NCBI RefSeq assembly: GCF_009729035.1
Contig: NZ_CP045483.1
Coordinates: 1,262,001-1,326,000 of the forward strand
Direction of reading: 5' to 3'
Length of the DNA stretch: 64,000 nt
Source of the DNA: Stygiolobus azoricus
GTDB lineage: Archaea; Thermoproteota; Thermoprotei_A; Sulfolobales; Sulfolobaceae
This document shows positions 9,585-18,379 of the stretch, in pieces. How positions within the stretch are numbered: the stretch's first letter is position 1; every line of letters starts with the position of its first letter. The translations under genes were made by a program, and so were the position numbers. The notes under the pieces were generated by a model, which saw only the letters and a list, made by a program, of their open reading frames with translations, was not told the origin of the DNA and did no database searches.

Positions 9585-9860
9585 ATGAGTGAAATTAAAG
9601 CAATAAATTTAACTAAAAAATTTGGAAATTTTCTGATATTGATCACAAATTTTTCGGATTTCTAGGCCCTAACGGAGCTGGAAAAATACAAATGCTTACA
9701 ACAGTTCTACTGAAGGTAATGCTTATGATATAATAAAACAGCCTTCTCTAGCTAGGAAATAGGAGTAGTACCTCAAGTGATGAAGATTTAACTGGTTGGG
9801 ATAGGGGTGTTTGTAATTATTAGGTACAATACTATCTTGGTCTTGGAAATATCTATCAAA
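9585..9860 (+). pseudogene. Broken ABC-transporter ATPase (DrrA-like) 5' fragment
   Basis: The translation begins MSEIKAINLTKKFGNF and reaches a Walker A region GFLGPNGAGK followed by I instead of T, then frames shift and stops appear (piece EGNAYDIIKQPSLARK, piece IGVVPQV with the Q-loop, piece LTGWDRG). These are in family order, so this is a decayed multidrug-type ABC ATPase lacking everything after the Q-loop. It is unrelated in position to the intact exporter at 12105. Confidence 0.7.
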
Positions 9861-9864
9861 GTAA

Positions 9865-10182
9865 TCAAAATTCATTACAGTTTCCATCTAAGAAGATCTC
9901 TACAATATTTAAGCATTCGCGAGACTTCCTTTTAGGAAGTACTTGAGGCAATGTGGAATACCATGTTAAGACTCTAGCATCAACGTTATCTGTAGTTAGC
10001 ATTTGGAAAAGACATTGTTTATTGTTTTTAATGTCATTACGTCTATTATATTCATTTCTATACAAAATCCATACTCTATATCTACTTCCTCGCAAAGGAG
10101 ACGAATTAAAAGATTCTTGTCCTTCTTCTATCAGCGTCTGAAGAATTTCCCATGCCTTATGCTTAACGTCTTTATAAATCAA
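9865..10182 (-). CDS. Hypothetical protein
   Basis: 105 codons with a basic, helical N-terminal half (HKAWEILQTLIEEGQESFNS then RGSRYRVWILYRNEYNRR) and a Cys-containing tail. The first 45 residues could be a small DNA- or RNA-binding unit. The frame lies in a decayed zone and may itself be a remnant. No family recognised. Confidence 0.3.
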   Translation of the reverse strand: MIYKDVKHKAWEILQTLIEEGQESFNSSPLRGSRYRVWILYRNEYNRRNDIKNNKQCLFQMLTTDNVDARVLTWYSTLPQVLPKRKSRECLNIVEIFLDGNCNEF

Positions 10183-10380
10183 CTAATGAAGGAATTAACT
10201 TAGGCTTAGGCTTTATTTTATTGACGACAGTATCTTGATTAAAAAACTCGTTCGATAAATCCGTAACTGAAAATGAGGCTTGTTTCAACTTTCAATTTCT
10301 CTAGAACTAACATACCACGAGAATAAGAAAAATTTATATTAAGAAGAAATAAATTTGAGATTAAAAAACACAAATCTATT

Positions 10381-11118
10381 TTATATTCTTTTTAGTACTT
10401 TTCCTGCTGAGGTATAAATTAATATTAGTCCTATAATCTGAAATATTGCATATATAATTCCTCTGAACTGGAATAAGGCAAATATTAATAATAATACTAT
10501 AGCTATTATGAAAAGGTATGCAGCATTTTTGAATCCTTCTTCCCCATACCTTTTACTTAATTTAAAGTTGCCTACAATTGAATACAAAATTTCTCCTATA
10601 AAAGCCATTATTCCTGCTATAATTATCACTATTAATTCTAATCCAAGTGATAACAAAATCCCTGAACTAATAGTGTGTACATGTTTTTCAATAAGAGGAA
10701 TTATGGAAACTATAGTTGCCGTCACAGCTATTATACCGGGTATAAGCAAAACCGTACCAATTAATGCCAATGTAGTTCCTGTGAATGGAGAATTAAAATC
10801 CGGAGAAAGAGTCTTCAATATTCCATATCCTTTTCTCAACTGCAGTATAGCTATAATATTAATTATTAAAGGTATTATAGTGAATCCAATTAGAACGTCA
10901 ATATAGGGTTCTAACGCTGCAAATATCTTAATTGGGATTGAAACTCCCGTAGATGAGGCTAAGGTTGGAATTATGGCAACTATAACTATAGTTTCAACTA
11001 AAGTAACTGTAATTGCTATAATCCCAAGAATAGCGTATAATCTTATTTTATTTAGTGCTTCTCTATCTTTTTGAAAATTATTAGGATTATTTGGAACGTT
11101 TTGACTATTATAACCCAT
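10381..11118 (-). CDS. Multi-span membrane protein, possibly DUF996
   Basis: 245 residues from the ATG at 11118, with a short polar N-terminus (GYNSQNVPNNPNNFQKDREAL) and six hydrophobic spans. The open frame continues upstream to 11274, but a TATA box sits inside that extension, 27 bp before 11118, so I chose the internal ATG. The build (archaeal, about 240 residues, repeated Gly/Ile-rich spans, loop GNFKLSKRYGEEGFKNAA) resembles the Sulfolobales DUF996 membrane family; this is a family impression, not a proven match. The role is unknown. Confidence 0.65.
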   Translation of the reverse strand: MGYNSQNVPNNPNNFQKDREALNKIRLYAILGIIAITVTLVETIVIVAIIPTLASSTGVSIPIKIFAALEPYIDVLIGFTIIPLIINIIAILQLRKGYGILKTLSPDFNSPFTGTTLALIGTVLLIPGIIAVTATIVSIIPLIEKHVHTISSGILLSLGLELIVIIIAGIMAFIGEILYSIVGNFKLSKRYGEEGFKNAAYLFIIAIVLLLIFALFQFRGIIYAIFQIIGLILIYTSAGKVLKRI

Positions 11119-11138
11119 ATATCTATTCTTCAATGCAT

Positions 11139-11152
11139 TTTTATATACTTTT
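11139..11152 (-). promoter_or_regulatory. TATA box for the 10381..11118 gene
   Basis: On the minus strand the sequence AAGTATATAAAAA is centred about 27 bp before the ATG at 11118. It fixes that ATG as a leaderless start and excludes the longer frame. Confidence 0.55.
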
Positions 11153-11283
11153 CCATAAACTTTTATGAACTTTGCTAGACTAGTTCGTTGCAGGACGAAT
11201 TTTATACTAAGAAAATAAACTGGTAGTTCGTTAATAATGTTTCTAGACAAATAATAAGAAAAGTTTTTTCTCATATCAAAACT

Positions 11284-11502
11284 ATGAATATGAAATCATT
11301 AGTAAAAATTGGTCTTATACTACTTATAATAGGAGGCATTTATTATGAGTATGCAATGAGCATGTTAGCTTCCGCCCATCCTTCACATCTTTACGAAGTA
11401 CTGTACGTATTTCTATTTATTATACATGTAAAACGTTTAGATTTTAATTACTCACTGGGCATTTCTAAGTATTTTTATAATCTTCATAATTTCCTCTTGT
11501 GA
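11284..11502 (+). CDS. Small membrane protein, C-terminus perhaps scrambled
   Basis: 72 codons. Residues 6-20 (VKIGLILLIIGGIYY) form one membrane span, followed by AMSMLASAHPSHLYEVLYVF, which could be a second. The last 25 residues (FNYSLGISKYFYNLHNFLL) look unrelated to a membrane protein and may come from a frameshift. It is divergent from the DUF996-like gene and directly precedes vapB. The function is unknown. Confidence 0.4.
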   Translation: MNMKSLVKIGLILLIIGGIYYEYAMSMLASAHPSHLYEVLYVFLFIIHVKRLDFNYSLGISKYFYNLHNFLL

Positions 11503-11552
11503 GAAGTGAGAGTGGGAAAGAATTATTTATGGGTTTCCTTAAATCTGTAGTC

Positions 11553-11819
11553 ATGGAAATAAGAAAAGCGGACAGTAAAGGAAGAATTTATCTCGGTAAT
11601 AAATACGCTGGAAGGAATTTTTACGTGGTAAAAATATTTGACGGTATACTTTTGCTTAATGACGAGATTAAAGCTAAGGAAATTGAGGAGAAGAAGGAAG
11701 AATTCTTAAAAGGAAATATAGAGAAATTATTAGAACTTTTAGGTGAGCCTACAGTAGAAGAAATGAAGGAGGTAGTTAAGAGATCGAGGGAGAGAAGATT
11801 CTCGTCGATACAAACGTAA
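11553..11819 (+). CDS. vapB: VapB-type antitoxin, AbrB/SpoVT fold
   Basis: 88 residues from the ATG at 11553. The frame is open from 11499, but a TATA-like AATTATTTA at 11520-11528 fits a leaderless start here. Residues 3-35 (IRKADSKGRIYLGNKYAGRNF then VVKIFDGILLL) are the swapped-hairpin AbrB DNA-binding fold. A charged helical tail (EEKKEEFLKGNIEKLLELLG) would wrap the toxin. VapB normally neutralises and autoregulates with a PIN-domain RNase. The adjacent toxin is broken, so this antitoxin looks orphaned. Confidence 0.75.
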   Translation: MEIRKADSKGRIYLGNKYAGRNFYVVKIFDGILLLNDEIKAKEIEEKKEEFLKGNIEKLLELLGEPTVEEMKEVVKRSRERRFSSIQT

Positions 11820-11985
11820 TAATAAGCAAAAAAATCTTGATCTTAATAATACTGAGAGTGTGGTTTAAGAGCTTGCGGAATTTATATATCAAGAGTAGGG
11901 AAGGTATTAGGGAAAGAAAATAGGACAGTATACGTTAATAATGAAATTGAAAAATTTATTCATAGAAAGAATATATTTTAAAATA
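11783..11985 (+). pseudogene. Broken VapC PIN-domain toxin remnant
   Basis: In the frame overlapping the end of vapB the sequence reads EKILVDTNVIISKK, the canonical PIN start with its first catalytic Asp. No ATG, GTG or TTG remains in this frame after the upstream stop, and the following 180 bp contain frame changes (pieces ELAEFIYQE and KKIGQYT). The rest of the roughly 130-residue PIN domain, with the other acidic residues, is missing. The toxin is inactive as read. Confidence 0.65.
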
Positions 11986-12050
11986 TTTTAAACTATGTGG
12001 TTGCTAAATGGCAATGATTAATTATTTTCTATAATTAATTGTTAATGTTA

Positions 12051-12069
12051 CTGTTCAGAAACTGAACAG
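12051..12069. promoter_or_regulatory. Perfect palindrome, candidate operator of the ABC operon
   Basis: CTGTTCAG-AAA-CTGAACAG has two perfect 8-bp arms around a 3-bp spacer. It ends 36 bp before the ATG at 12105 and just upstream of the AT-rich core AAATTTAAATAC (12079-12090). Such a dyad is typical of a dimeric GntR/YtrA, TetR or Lrp-like site. The binding protein is not in this window, as far as I can tell. Confidence 0.6.
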
Positions 12070-12104
12070 CTAATGAGAAAATTTAAATACTAAAATCCAA
12101 TTCA

Positions 12105-13025
12105 ATGGTGATGATTGAGGTTTTATATATATGGAAGAAATATGGTAATTTTACTGCTTTGCAAGACGTTAGGTTTACTGTATATAATGGAGAAGTAGTA
12201 GGATATGTAGGGCTAAATGGTGCTGGTAAAACAACAACTATTGAAATAATTGCAGGTGTTTCATATCCTACTAGAGGAGACGTCATCATTGATGGATATA
12301 GTATTGTAAAAGAAAAGAAGGAAGCAGCAAAAAACGTGGGCTGGGTTCCAGAATTACCTATATTTGAACAGGATGTGAGAGCTCTCGATTATTTTATTTA
12401 TCTTGCAGGATATTATGGTATAGATAAAGAAGAAGCTAAAAAGAAAGCAGAGGAACTGTTTTCCTTAGTTGGTTTGCAAGGAAGGGAGAAGGACAAGTTA
12501 AAAAATTACTCTCAAGGTATGAAAAAGAGATTCGCCTTAGCTGTGTCCTTAATTTCAGATCCAAATAATTTCCTATTTGATGAAGTTCTTAATGGACTCG
12601 ATCCCGAAGGGATAATGTTCTTTAGAGATCTTGCTGTGAAATTGAAAAGAAAAAATAAAGCTGTACTCTTCTCTTCCCACATCCTTTCTGAAGTAGAAAA
12701 TATAGCAGATAGAGTTGTTTTTATACATAAAGGAAGAATAATAAGGCAAATGCCAATGAGGGAAATTAGAAATTTCATTAAGACTAACACTTTCAGAGTA
12801 GTTTTAGGGAGGATTGATAAGGACGTAATTAAGATAGTAGAAAAATACGGTAATCCAAGAATTCAAGGAAATACAATTTTTATAGAGAATTTTGATGGAA
12901 ATATTTCAGGATTGTGTGCTGATTTATCAAATTATGATATAATAGAGATGGGTAAAGTAAAAGGTAACCTGGAGGAAGTGTTCTTTAGGTTAATAGGTGA
13001 GCAAAATGAGACCAGTATTTTATGA
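12105..13025 (+). CDS. ABC transporter ATP-binding protein (export type)
   Basis: 306 residues. Walker A is GLNGAGKTT (36-44). The Q-loop position reads VPE, as in many DrrA-type ATPases. The signature is YSQGM, Walker B with catalytic Glu and D-loop is NFLFDEVLNGLD, and the switch His is in SSHIL. The last 90 residues form the extra C-terminal domain of the DrrA/NatA group. It powers the ABC-2 permease encoded next, whose start it overlaps by about 20 bp, so the two are translationally coupled. The exported substrate is unknown. The upstream palindrome suggests dedicated regulation. Confidence 0.9.
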   Translation: MVMIEVLYIWKKYGNFTALQDVRFTVYNGEVVGYVGLNGAGKTTTIEIIAGVSYPTRGDVIIDGYSIVKEKKEAAKNVGWVPELPIFEQDVRALDYFIYLAGYYGIDKEEAKKKAEELFSLVGLQGREKDKLKNYSQGMKKRFALAVSLISDPNNFLFDEVLNGLDPEGIMFFRDLAVKLKRKNKAVLFSSHILSEVENIADRVVFIHKGRIIRQMPMREIRNFIKTNTFRVVLGRIDKDVIKIVEKYGNPRIQGNTIFIENFDGNISGLCADLSNYDIIEMGKVKGNLEEVFFRLIGEQNETSIL

Positions 13026-14391
13026 TTTTAAGAGAAGTTTCCTTAGATTATCTGTTATACTTTTTATAGTAATATCTGCTACAATAGGTATAGCAGTATC
13101 TTACGTAATTTATGCTAAAGTCTTTTCACCTCATCCTTACTATTTTTACAATCTTAACGTAATAGGCGTAAGTATACAAAAAGGTAATGGAGTTAAAGTC
13201 ATAGGCTATATATTTAATAATCATGGAATTCCTATAAGCAATGCTCAAATTAACGTAAATGGAACGTCTTATACTACTAATGCTTCCGGATTCTTCGAAC
13301 TTAATTTACCTAACTTCTATTTTAAACCTATTACCGTGAGTTATAATAATCAGAAAATTGAGTTTCTTCCACTTCCAGTATTTGTAAATGGTTCAAGATA
13401 CTTATCATCTGTAGGTTATGTTCAGAAGAGTAATTACGTTTTTGTTATCGTTAATAATAATGGAAAAGGTACACTTATTTTAGCCGCAGATAATCCAAAT
13501 AATCAGAAAGTTTACGTTAGTTTCTTAGACTTAGAAAATTCTTCCAGTTTCAATATAACTAACATTTCTTTTAAATATGTTGGAAATGTTACTAACTACA
13601 TTAACTTTTATCATCTTCAAACTCCTCATTCAATAAAATATTTAGTAGTTCAAGTTAGATCCCCAAGTTCTTTTGCATTTCAAACAGTGGAAGAGTATTC
13701 CCCAGACGGTTACATAATACCAACGTTAGTAAGCACAATGATGGTGGAAATTAGCAGTTTTTCTTTTATTTTCCCTGCTGTAATGCTGTATTTAGCCTAT
13801 ATTCTATTCGCAAAACCGAGAGATTCTGGAGCATTGAAGTTCATACTAGCTAGACCTATAACCAGAAAAGAATTTTACATTAACAGATATCTAGGAGGAG
13901 TTCTAACAGCTATACTATCTTCTTTCTTGCTCTCTTTCCTAATTTACGCCACTCTTTCAATTCTGCTATCATCATCAGGAGTTTTATTACCTATAGATGT
14001 TCCAATAATACTGTTTGTTTCAACTTCTGGAGCTTTTATTGGATTCTTCTCATTAGTATATATGTTACCATCTTTTATAAGATCAGGAGGTATAGCGTTG
14101 GGAATTTCGATATTTCTCTTCTTATTCTTTCAAATAGGATTAAGTACTATTGCTGAGATAATAGCCTATATAACTGGACATATGAGTGAACTAAGTAACA
14201 TACTCAATGAAATTTACTACTTAAATCCTCTTGGAGCAGAAGCGTTCGGTACCTATTACTTAGAAGTTCAATATGGAATAACATCGACAGTAAGCTCAAT
14301 CCATTTACCCTTAGTAATATTATCGTCTATAGCATGGATAGTTGTTCCGTTTATAATAGGTTTAATAAAGTTTAATAAGACAAATATTTAA
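13006..14391 (+). CDS. ABC-2 type permease with a carboxypeptidase-regulatory-like ectodomain
   Basis: 461 residues. The ATG at 13006 is preferred over the GTG at 12997 because AGGTGA (12995-13000) gives a Shine-Dalgarno spacing of 5 bp. One span near residues 10-32 is followed by a long outside segment. Within it, GYIFNNHGIPISNAQINV then GTSYTTNASGFFELNLP is the strand pattern of a CarboxypepD_reg/Ig-like fold. Six C-terminal spans (from about residue 240) carry the ABC-2 permease, with KPRDSGALKFILARPITRKEF between spans. The large external domain is uncommon for this permease type and may bind the cargo or cell-surface layer. Confidence 0.82.
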   Translation: MRPVFYDFKRSFLRLSVILFIVISATIGIAVSYVIYAKVFSPHPYYFYNLNVIGVSIQKGNGVKVIGYIFNNHGIPISNAQINVNGTSYTTNASGFFELNLPNFYFKPITVSYNNQKIEFLPLPVFVNGSRYLSSVGYVQKSNYVFVIVNNNGKGTLILAADNPNNQKVYVSFLDLENSSSFNITNISFKYVGNVTNYINFYHLQTPHSIKYLVVQVRSPSSFAFQTVEEYSPDGYIIPTLVSTMMVEISSFSFIFPAVMLYLAYILFAKPRDSGALKFILARPITRKEFYINRYLGGVLTAILSSFLLSFLIYATLSILLSSSGVLLPIDVPIILFVSTSGAFIGFFSLVYMLPSFIRSGGIALGISIFLFLFFQIGLSTIAEIIAYITGHMSELSNILNEIYYLNPLGAEAFGTYYLEVQYGITSTVSSIHLPLVILSSIAWIVVPFIIGLIKFNKTNI

Positions 14392-14454
14392 TTTTTTGTG
14401 ATATACACTTAGTAGGTGAATTAACTTTTAAATTGTGTTAGAACTTTTTCGCTT

Positions 14455-14900
14455 ATGGTTCTGTTCTATTGGTCCATAGTCGAGTTAGCTAAAGAAATTG
14501 TAAAGAAAGCTGAAGAAGGTGTAGAAACTAGGAAAAAGTTTAGGTAAACTCTGTATCCAGACTTAATAGAAAAATTTCATGTACCGCTTAATAATACTAA
14601 GGACATTCAAGAAGTAAATTTATTATAGGCGACGGTTTAGTTATAGGTTCGTCAATAAGGTATGGCTTGAGGAATGAAAACATTTCTTGACACTATTGGC
14701 CTTTATGGAGATCTCTATGGTAAACCAGTAACTTTCTTTACAGAGGCATCGACAATTCACGGCGGACATGAAACGACTATCTTAATAAGATAACTTACGC
14801 TTTTCACTTTGGAATGATTATAGTACCTTTCCAGCTAATAATACTGGAGGAGGTCCTTATGATTCTTCACATTACTTTCTTGGCTTAAGATTTCTTAGAC
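14455..14900 (+). pseudogene. Decayed WrbA-type NAD(P)H:quinone oxidoreductase
   Basis: Pieces in family order but different frames: VELAKEIVKKAEEGVET, then GDGLVIGSSIRYG (flavodoxin-fold loop), MKTFLDTIGLYGDLYGKPVT, FFTEASTIHGGHETTIL, FHFGMIIVP, then TGGGPYDSSHYFLGLRF. This is the FMN-binding WrbA layout with at least four stops or frameshifts. The start of the gene is itself rearranged. Confidence 0.75.
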
Positions 14901-15073
14901 TCAGAAGTGATTGTGAAAGGAATATAAGGTTCAATTGTATCTCTACACAAATCTCTTAAATCCTTGGCACAAAAATTTGCTCAAGAAACTCTACATATTT
15001 CTAATAATCTTATGTCTATCTCGAATAAGATAACTACATGAGAATATTCTCTTTAACTCACTTAATAACTCAT

Positions 15074-15205
15074 CTAGTTATTACATTTGGGACTTTCAGG
15101 TAAGAATGCTCTTAAGGCTACTAAGATTACTGCTGGAATTACTCCAAGGCCGAGCATAAGTCTCCAATTAGCTGAAAAAGAAAGTATGTATCTGGCCCAG
15201 AATGA
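15074..15205 (-). pseudogene. Fragment of a sugar-porter MFS carrier
   Basis: The minus strand reads NWRLMLGLGVIPAVILVALR then AFLPESPK before a stop. It matches WRLMLGLAAIPAMIGLIFR then FMMPESPRWLL in the intact sugar porter at 19994..21457, i.e. the end of span 6 and the PESPR motif. Only about 45 residues survive, joined to a TnpB fragment on the other strand. Confidence 0.7.
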
Positions 15206-15209
15206 TGCG

Positions 15210-15468
15210 GTTAATACAGAGAGATTCTGGAGGATGCACTAAATTACGGATTTACAAACAAGACTACCTCCTTCACTAGGATTAAAGCTGGAATTTATAA
15301 GACTGAGAGGGAAAGGCATAAGGGCTTGAATTCGCACTACATCTACACCGCTTGTAAGGATGCAAGCGATAGACTACGTAGTTTCGAGAAGATGAAGAAG
15401 AGAGGTATGGCTCACACTGAGAGACCGTCTGCGAGGAGAGTTACTATCCACCTGGATGATCACTTTGG
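15210..15468 (+). mobile_element. IS200/IS605-type TnpB (OrfB) fragment
   Basis: One open frame reads REILEDALNYGFTNKTTSFT, RIKAGIYKTERERHKGLNSH, YIYTACKDASDRLRSFEKMK, then VTIHLDDH. This is the N-terminal part of Sulfolobales TnpB proteins, ending at their conserved LDDHLW. The catalytic RuvC and zinc-finger portions are absent, and a gene fragment of SDR type starts about 20 bp later. It is a dead remnant. Confidence 0.75.
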
Positions 15469-15485
15469 AAGTTTAGCCAGCATCA

Positions 15486-15834
15486 ATACAGAGTTTGGTT
15501 GTACAGAAAAGAGTAGCAGCATATGCTACAAGTAAGCATGCGTTGTTAGGACTGACTAGAAGTATAGCAGTAGGCTACGCTCCTCAAATCAGATGTGTAG
15601 CAATATATCCAGGAACACCATTGTTAGAATGGCGGCAGAAAAGGAGGTTGGAAAAGAACATGTTGAAGAGAATGGGGATAAGTTTATCCTATGAAAAGAG
15701 TAGGAAATCCTGAAGAAATAGGATACTTAACAGCTTTTCTTCTCTCAGACTTAGCTTCGTTTATAAACGGTACTTGTATTGTGATTGACGGAGGATTAAT
15801 TTCGTTAATACCTATAAGCAGTCCAGCTAGATAA
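15486..15834 (+). pseudogene. 3' half of a short-chain dehydrogenase/reductase, frameshifted
   Basis: Begins inside the domain at [20 protein letters not shown], carrying the catalytic YxxxK (YATSK), then VAIYPGT. It shifts frame near 15690 and continues [20 protein letters not shown] then [13 protein letters not shown], the standard SDR C-terminus. The NAD(P)-binding N-terminal half (TGxxxGxG) is missing, replaced by the TnpB fragment. Confidence 0.8.
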
Positions 15835-15919
15835 ATCTAAGATTTTTATTAAAAATTAATCAAGATATCTGTAAATTAAACTTACTTATCAAATCATTTA
15901 TTACTTACATTTTAAGCAT

Positions 15920-16098
15920 CTATTCCCGAGAAGTTATCATAGCTTTAGTAACTTTATTAAAGATCTTTACCGAACCTCTCCTATAATACACTAAAACTTC
16001 GTCGCCGGCTTTAAGAGGATGATCAGTATATGACACTATTTCAAGGCTATTATTTAATGGGGTTACAGTTATTCTAAACGTACCTCCTTGATATACTG
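15920..16098 (-). pseudogene. C-terminal (TOBE-like) fragment of a sugar ABC transporter ATPase
   Basis: The minus strand reads GGTFRITVTPLNNSLEIVSY then TDHPLKAGDEVLVYYRRGSV and a stop. This is the beta-barrel tail of MalK/GlcV-like ATPases. No nucleotide-binding domain is left. It abuts, in opposite orientation, a substrate-binding-protein fragment, so both may come from one dismantled sugar-uptake operon. Family assignment is moderately sure. Confidence 0.55.
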
Positions 16099-16100
16099 TA

Positions 16101-16802
16101 AACCTTTACTTTACTAACTACGCATATGACTTTCTTAACACTACTGCATATCCATCATTACCTCAATATATTAATAATCCTAACGTAACCCTTATAGAAG
16201 CCCCATTTCCAGGAACTGAACATTATTATGCATTAGTTATAGACTCAATAGGTGTGCCAGTAGGTCCTCAGGAGCAAGAAGGAATTCAGCTTGCTCATTT
16301 CTGGTCTTCTTATGCAGGACAAGAGGTTTGGACTAAATGGAAAGCAGTAACTTACTATAAAAATGCAACGGACTGGTACAATACTCCAGCGCAATGGTAC
16401 GATTATGAACAGTTAATTAATGATTCATCAAATCCCCAGGATTTTGTTTATCAACTATCTGACGGTGGACTTTTCGACAACGTATTTGAACAAATGATAA
16501 GTGGATTGTTAACTCTTCAGGAAGTAGGTCCTGCAGGATTATCAGCATGGAATTCTACATTAGTTTCCTCAATGCATGAGGAGGAACAAGAATGGTTACA
16601 AGCAGCTAAATTAGGATTAGGTTATATGGGATGGCCTGGACATCCATTCGGTAACTATTATCCTCCATGGGTTAAATCATCAGATCCCTCTAAGTCCGTC
16701 ACTTCTAAAAACTCTACTGCTGTAACTCCTTTAGTGCTATTATTGCCAGTATTAGTAGTCCCAGAAGTATTTCAGAATAAGATATATTTAATTAAGTATT
16801 AA
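16101..16802 (+). pseudogene. 3' part of a sugar ABC transporter substrate-binding protein
   Basis: Open from 16101 without a start codon until GTG 16254; the reading starts mid-domain (NLYFTNYAYDFLNTTAYPSL). Trp/Tyr-rich motifs such as SSYAGQEVWTKWKAVTYYKN and MISGLLTLQEVGPAGLSAWN are typical of extracellular sugar binders of the GlcS type. The end (STAVTPLVLLLPVLVVPEVF) resembles a disrupted C-terminal membrane anchor. About half the usual length of 500-550 residues is missing. A GTG-started product of 182 residues would lack a signal peptide. Confidence 0.65.
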
Positions 16803-16926
16803 GTCATACTTGGTTTTTATTTTCCTTTTCATACCCTTATCCTTATTATGTTCGATATATATACTTTATAATTTATTTAAATATATGATACACGTAAGGT
16901 TTATTAAATAGTAAATTAAAAAAGTC

Positions 16927-18297
16927 ATGATAAATATGGCTAAAAAAGAGGAGATGGGCAAACATTTAGAAAGTGACGGACCTTCGTCCTTTAGTAGGGA
17001 TACTGTAAAGGCTATAATATCGCAGTTTTTAGGGTTTCTTCTTGATGCGTATGATCTAACAATGATATTGACCATAGCTCCAGTTTTAGCCGTTGTACTT
17101 TTTCCACCCTCATCTTCTTTATTAGCTACATTTAATGTCATATTCGCCTATTCCTTGACTATAATATTTAGACCTCTAGGATCTGCTATCTTTGGGCATT
17201 TAGGAGACAAACTAGGTAGAAGGACTGATCTAATTATAACCGTACTAGGTCTAGGAATTACTAGTGCACTAACTGCAGCATTACCGACTTATGCTCAAGT
17301 AGGAATATTGTCTTACATCCTATTTGTTATAATAAGAATAGGAGTAGGAATATTTGCTGGAGGAGAATACGCTGCTGGACATCCTTTTGCAATGGAATGG
17401 ACTCCGTATAAATGGAGAGGTTTCATAAGTGGACTGGTTCAGGGAGGATTCTCATTTGGTAGTATGTTAACAGCTGCCGTCTTGTCCCTCTTTATCTCAA
17501 CTTTTGGGGTGAAAGGTCTTGAAACTTATGCATGGAGATATCTCTTTCTTACAACGTTAATTCCAGCAGTTATAGCCCTAGCAATAAGACTATCCATGAA
17601 GGAGACTCCAATTTTCTCTGACCTAAAGGCACAAAATAAAATAAGGAAAAGTCCTTTCCTTGATCTCTTTAGAAAACCTTACAGAAGAGATTTCTTCCAA
17701 GTAATGCTTTTTATGACTGGGCTGTTCTTCTACTCTTACTCCCTATTTGCATTCGTACCTACAATACTAGAACATAAACCTTCTGTATTTTCACTAAGTA
17801 CAGCTAACCATATTTATACCATCGGTACAGTGGCAGCATTTTTTGGCGCGGTGCTTTTCGGTACATTAACTCAAATAGTTGGACGAAGAAGACTAGCATT
17901 AATATGGGCTGTGATAACCTTTATAGTTTCTATCCCTATGTATTATATGCTAATGTATGGTGCTAGTATAGGCAATGTAGCAATAGCAACAATTGCAGTA
18001 ATAATTATAGGAATAATAGCACAAGGACCTTGGGGAATGATACCAATTTATCTTTCTGAAAGATTTAAAGCTTCAATGAGGTCTTCTGGACTTGGTTTCG
18101 GATATTCTTCAGGAATATTTCTTGGTGGATGGTTCAGCATATATGTACCTTTAATGCACGAATATCTATTCAAGTCCATAGATACTCCTACTAATGTTTG
18201 GTTCTCTACTGCAGTACTTCTCATGATAGGCGCGGTAATTGTTGGTATAGGACAATATTTAGGACCAGAAACACTTGGAACACGTCTTTCAGAGTAA
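16927..18297 (+). CDS. MFS transporter (metabolite/sialate:H+ symporter-like)
   Basis: 456 residues, 12 spans. Residues about 95-105 ([12 protein letters not shown]) are motif A. The stretch [20 protein letters not shown] then [16 protein letters not shown] is the acidic span-4 pattern of MHS/SHS carriers for mono- and dicarboxylates. The C-terminal half has the second motif [11 protein letters not shown]. Either ATG 16927 or ATG 16936 could be the start. It leads three MFS genes in the same direction with 80-330 bp gaps, so they are probably separate units. Probable substrate: an organic acid. Confidence 0.85.
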   Translation: MINMAKKEEMGKHLESDGPSSFSRDTVKAIISQFLGFLLDAYDLTMILTIAPVLAVVLFPPSSSLLATFNVIFAYSLTIIFRPLGSAIFGHLGDKLGRRTDLIITVLGLGITSALTAALPTYAQVGILSYILFVIIRIGVGIFAGGEYAAGHPFAMEWTPYKWRGFISGLVQGGFSFGSMLTAAVLSLFISTFGVKGLETYAWRYLFLTTLIPAVIALAIRLSMKETPIFSDLKAQNKIRKSPFLDLFRKPYRRDFFQVMLFMTGLFFYSYSLFAFVPTILEHKPSVFSLSTANHIYTIGTVAAFFGAVLFGTLTQIVGRRRLALIWAVITFIVSIPMYYMLMYGASIGNVAIATIAVIIIGIIAQGPWGMIPIYLSERFKASMRSSGLGFGYSSGIFLGGWFSIYVPLMHEYLFKSIDTPTNVWFSTAVLLMIGAVIVGIGQYLGPETLGTRLSE

Positions 18298-18379
18298 TCT
18301 AAACCAAAATAGAAAAATAAAAGTCATATTCCTTTTTTAAAAAATTAAATGTTTTTAATACTTCAAACATATTCTACTT

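Noticed and set aside
9953-10203. Plus-strand frames of 62 and 66 codons
   Set aside because: Overlap each other and the minus-strand frame at 9865..10182; no family or promoter signal.
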